Shown here: positions 6,319 to 7,966 of the stretch, piece after piece
Layout of the letters: each line of letters starts with the position of its first letter
Numbering within the stretch: the stretch's first letter is position 1
From: Treponema sp.
GTDB lineage: Bacteria > Spirochaetota > Spirochaetia > Treponematales > Breznakiellaceae
Length of the DNA: 7,966 nucleotides
Reading direction: 5' to 3'
Assembly: GCA_031266255.1 (NCBI GenBank)
Contig: JAISBK010000003.1
Location: 1 to 7,966 of the forward strand
Translations under genes and position numbers: made by a program
Notes under the pieces: model-generated
What the model was told of the DNA's origin: nothing
Databases searched by the model: none
What the model saw: the letters and a program-made list of their open reading frames with translations, nothing else

Positions 6319-6848
6319 GATGCCAGTTGCTCCATCTGCCGGATAATACGCTGGGCAATTGCTTGGGGGTCAAGGTCATCCGTGTCGATGATCAGATCCG
6401 CAAAGGTATATGCATCGTTGTCAATGCCGTAGATCCGGAGATACCGTTCCCGATCCTGGCGATCCCGCTCTTCGGTAAATGCGGTTATCTCGGCTAAGGT
6501 TCCACCCTCCCGTTTTACGATACGCCCTGCCCGGGTTTCACTGCGGGCTTTAAGGTATACCTTGAGATCCGCTTCATGCAGCATCCAGATAGCCAGCCGG
6601 GAACCAAGCACACATCCTCCCTTCTCCTGGGCCAAGTCCACCTGCCGCCGGTCGAGTTCTTTATCCCAAGCATCATCCTCAGATGCTAAGGCAAGGATAT
6701 CCGCCAGATTCTTACCCATTTCCTGAGCCAAATTCCTGAAGGTAAGGTTGATAAACCGCAGGCCCAAGGATTCGGCCACTACCTTACTTACCGTGGTATT
6801 GCCGCAGCCGCTTTTTCCTGATATAGCGATCCGTAGATCTTTTTTCAT
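6315..6848 (-). CDS. cmk: archaeal-type cytidylate kinase, Walker A Lys replaced by Asn
   Basis: A 177-residue P-loop kinase that resembles the short archaeal-type (d)CMP kinases over its full length. These transfer phosphate from ATP to CMP or dCMP in the cytoplasm. It has LRIAISGKSGCGNTTVSK (5-22), an acceptor helix with KELDRRQ (63-69), GSRLAIWML (82-90), a lid-type segment with KREGG (112-116), RDRQDRERYLRIYGID (128-143) and DLIIDTDDL (151-159). The P-loop reads G11-K-S-G-C-G16-N17-T-T, so Asn17 stands where the invariant Walker A Lys is expected and a Lys sits at position 12. I recall the same loop in spirochaete second cytidylate kinases. The ATG at 6848 has GAGAGG very close and GGAGG 12 bp upstream. 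It is first in an operon with the glycosylase. Nucleotide specificity is inferred. Confidence 0.85.
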   Translation of the reverse strand: MKKDLRIAISGKSGCGNTTVSKVVAESLGLRFINLTFRNLAQEMGKNLADILALASEDDAWDKELDRRQVDLAQEKGGCVLGSRLAIWMLHEADLKVYLKARSETRAGRIVKREGGTLAEITAFTEERDRQDRERYLRIYGIDNDAYTFADLIIDTDDLDPQAIAQRIIRQMEQLAS

Positions 6849-6891
6849 GGCCTCTCATTGCCTCCTCTATAACCCGTATGTTCCGTGTATC

Positions 6892-6931
6892 TTACCTGGT
6901 AACGACTTTTCTATACTATATACCAGGGTAT
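6892..6931. repeat. paired palindromes flanking the cmk -10 (operator-like)
   Basis: TTACC-T-GGTAA at 6892-6902 and ATACC-AG-GGTAT at 6920-6931 are two short dyads with the same half-site (TACC/GGTA), about 28 bp apart centre to centre. Together they also make a 7-bp inverted repeat, CCTGGTA (6895-6901) and TACCAGG (6921-6927). The -10 of the kinase promoter lies between them, so a repressor binding both sites, or a stem in the early transcript, is possible. Confidence 0.4.
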
Positions 6932-6943
6932 TCAATTATGCAA
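6915..6943 (-). promoter_or_regulatory. promoter of the cmk-glycosylase operon
   Basis: On the minus strand, TTGCAT at 6938-6943 (3 of 6), a 17-bp spacer, and TATAGT at 6915-6920 (5 of 6 match to TATAAT). Transcription would start near 6908, giving a leader of about 60 nt before the ATG at 6848. Confidence 0.5.
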
Positions 6944-7016
6944 TGAGAAGGTTACCCCGCGCTCGTTAGCTCATCTTGCAATAGGCAGGAGCCCTTATCG
7001 GTAGCGTATCCAGACC

Positions 7017-7045
7017 TTGACATGGTTCACCTCAAGAATTATTCT
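7017..7045 (+). promoter_or_regulatory. distal promoter of the sensor gene, with dyad over the -10
   Basis: Perfect TTGACA at 7017-7022, a 17-bp spacer, and TATTCT at 7040-7045 (4 of 6). The dyad AAGAAT-T-ATTCTT at 7034-7046 covers the -10. The leader would be about 136 nt. Confidence 0.45.
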
Positions 7046-7110
7046 TATGCAATCTTAAAATATCTTAATGTGTAATGCTGTTATAAGGATATCTGCATGA
7101 TAGTTCATTA

Positions 7111-7139
7111 TTGCTTGGTTTACTCCCCTAATATATACA
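7111..7139 (+). promoter_or_regulatory. proximal promoter candidate of the sensor gene
   Basis: TTGCTT at 7111-7116 (3 of 6), a 17-bp spacer, and TATACA at 7134-7139 (4 of 6). The leader would be about 42 nt. The -35 is weaker than that of the distal promoter, and either or both could work. Confidence 0.35.
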
Positions 7140-7187
7140 CACAACCATAATCTGGATTTTGTATAAAAGAACTAAAGGAGGTTCTTG

Positions 7188-7966
7188 ATGAAAGATAAAA
7201 AACCATCTTTTGCATTTCTGTTTACTTCGGTTTGTTTGGCCATCATCATGGTAATCACCCTCACCTTGTCTCTGTTCTTCTTTATTACTTTTCGCCGCTT
7301 TTCTTATACCCAAATAGAACAAATGACCAGGGAAAATATCGCCCATCTAAGCGACCGGGTGGGGGCTATCATTGCCTCTCACGTTGCCCTCTTGGAGTAT
7401 ACGGTTATCGGTGCCATTCCTTATATGCGGGAACCAACGGTCGATAGAGACGCCCTGAGCACCTATTTTGATAAAATGCATGCAACCCTGGATAATGTGA
7501 TGATGATCTATGCCACCAATAACCTCCGCTGGAATGAGCCGGGAGGCTTTTTCGCGGCAAGTACCGGCTTTGTTCCGAATCAGAACTGGAATAATTTTGA
7601 GCGTGCCTGGTATCAGGACGCCAAGAAAGCCCAAGGTAAGGTTGTCTTTGCCTTGCCTTACATTGATGCATTCACAGGGGAGCTTATTATTACTATGACT
7701 AAGACGGTGTTTGATACCGATCACCGGGACCTGGGGGTGATTGCAGAAGATGTGTCTATTGCTACCCTGGGAACTATGTTCAATACCAATTCCTTTCTAC
7801 CCGGACAACAAACCTTTTTGATTACCCCAATAGGCCAGTTTATTACCAACCCCGATGAACAGGCGGTCATGACCAAGGACTTCTTTACCGAATCAGGACT
7901 GGAACGTTACCGGGGATCTGTCTTGTCCGCCCCTTCCTTCTCCATGATGGATAAGGAGGTGTTCAT
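7188..7966 (+). CDS. Cache-domain membrane sensor, probable methyl-accepting chemotaxis protein (3'-truncated by window edge)
   Basis: The first 259 residues are visible and the frame is open at the right edge. A short positive N-terminus (MKDKK) is followed by one hydrophobic membrane helix (about 8-35) and a long extracytoplasmic region. The latter shows the dCache_1 signature FERAWYQDAKKAQGK (138-151), then FALPYIDAFTGELIITMTKTV (154-174) and LGVIAEDVSI (182-191). This fits an outward-facing ligand sensor of the kind that binds small molecules such as amino acids or organic acids. The HAMP and signalling domains would lie past the edge, so a chemoreceptor is the likeliest reading in a motile spirochaete, but a histidine kinase, cyclase or diguanylate cyclase is possible. 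AAAGGAGG at 7174-7181, 6 bp before the ATG, fixes the start. The gene is divergent from cmk. Confidence 0.85.
   Translation, partial: MKDKKPSFAFLFTSVCLAIIMVITLTLSLFFFITFRRFSYTQIEQMTRENIAHLSDRVGAIIASHVALLEYTVIGAIPYMREPTVDRDALSTYFDKMHATLDNVMMIYATNNLRWNEPGGFFAASTGFVPNQNWNNFERAWYQDAKKAQGKVVFALPYIDAFTGELIITMTKTVFDTDHRDLGVIAEDVSIATLGTMFNTNSFLPGQQTFLITPIGQFITNPDEQAVMTKDFFTESGLERYRGSVLSAPSFSMMDKEVF

Larger units (their letters stand above)
6849..7187. other. divergent intergenic region between cmk and the sensor gene
   Basis: This 339-bp gap separates two divergent genes. It holds a minus-strand promoter with flanking palindromes near 6892-6943 and two plus-strand promoter candidates at 7017-7045 and 7111-7139. 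I see no protein-coding frame of note. A stretch at 6959-7030 contains isolated tRNA-like boxes but no tRNA fold. Confidence 0.6.

Noticed and set aside
6995..7020. Sigma28-like promoter on the minus strand (TCAA, 14 bp, ACCGATAA)
   Set aside because: It points toward cmk and not toward the chemoreceptor-like gene, the -35 is imperfect, and it lies far from the kinase start.
6959..7030. tRNA-like boxes (TTAGCTCA and GGTTCACCTC) on the plus strand
   Set aside because: The spacing between boxes is too long, no acceptor stem pairs, and no anticodon arm forms, so it is not a tRNA gene. A very old remnant cannot be excluded.

Overview
The window looks like a piece of a spirochaete chromosome, most likely a mid-GC Treponema of the termite-gut type. 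This is an inference from the gene set: a two-domain NAD+ synthetase, an archaeal-type cytidylate kinase with a GKSGCGN loop that I associate with spirochaetes, and a Cache-domain chemoreceptor-like protein. No rRNA, complete tRNA or CRISPR array is visible.

Layout. (1) Positions 1-1660 are visibly AT-rich compared with the rest and carry two minus-strand genes. One is a DUF4932-like protein with an HExxH metalloprotease-type motif that runs off the left edge. The other is a metallo-beta-lactamase-fold hydrolase with an HxNxDH variant metal motif. (2) Positions about 1700-2554 hold the decayed remains of an ISAs1-family insertion sequence. Its transposase has an internal deletion, a stop codon, a frameshift and a lost C-terminus. 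(3) nadE (2611-4335, plus strand) begins the GC-richer chromosomal part. Its promoter sits about 20 bp from the presumed IS end and almost touches the start codon. (4) A plus-strand gene at 4490-5431 encodes a NYN/PIN-like nuclease domain fused to a C-terminal cold-shock-type OB domain. (5) Convergent to it is a translationally coupled minus-strand pair, an archaeal-type cytidylate kinase followed by a MutY-like DNA glycosylase that has neither an Fe-S cluster nor an 8-oxoG recognition domain. (6) A 339-bp divergent intergenic region contains promoters for both sides and operator-like dyads. (7) A membrane sensor gene with a periplasmic dCache domain, probably a methyl-accepting chemotaxis protein, runs off the right edge.

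How the genes fit together. The right-hand two thirds is ordinary housekeeping (NAD synthesis, nucleotide kinase, base-excision repair, sensing) with unusual domain variants. The left third is an AT-rich accessory segment bounded on its right by an IS relic. I do not see one coherent new multi-gene system. The most unusual objects are the NYN-CSD fusion, the Walker A lysine-less kinase coupled to the cluster-less glycosylase, and the palindrome pair around the kinase promoter.
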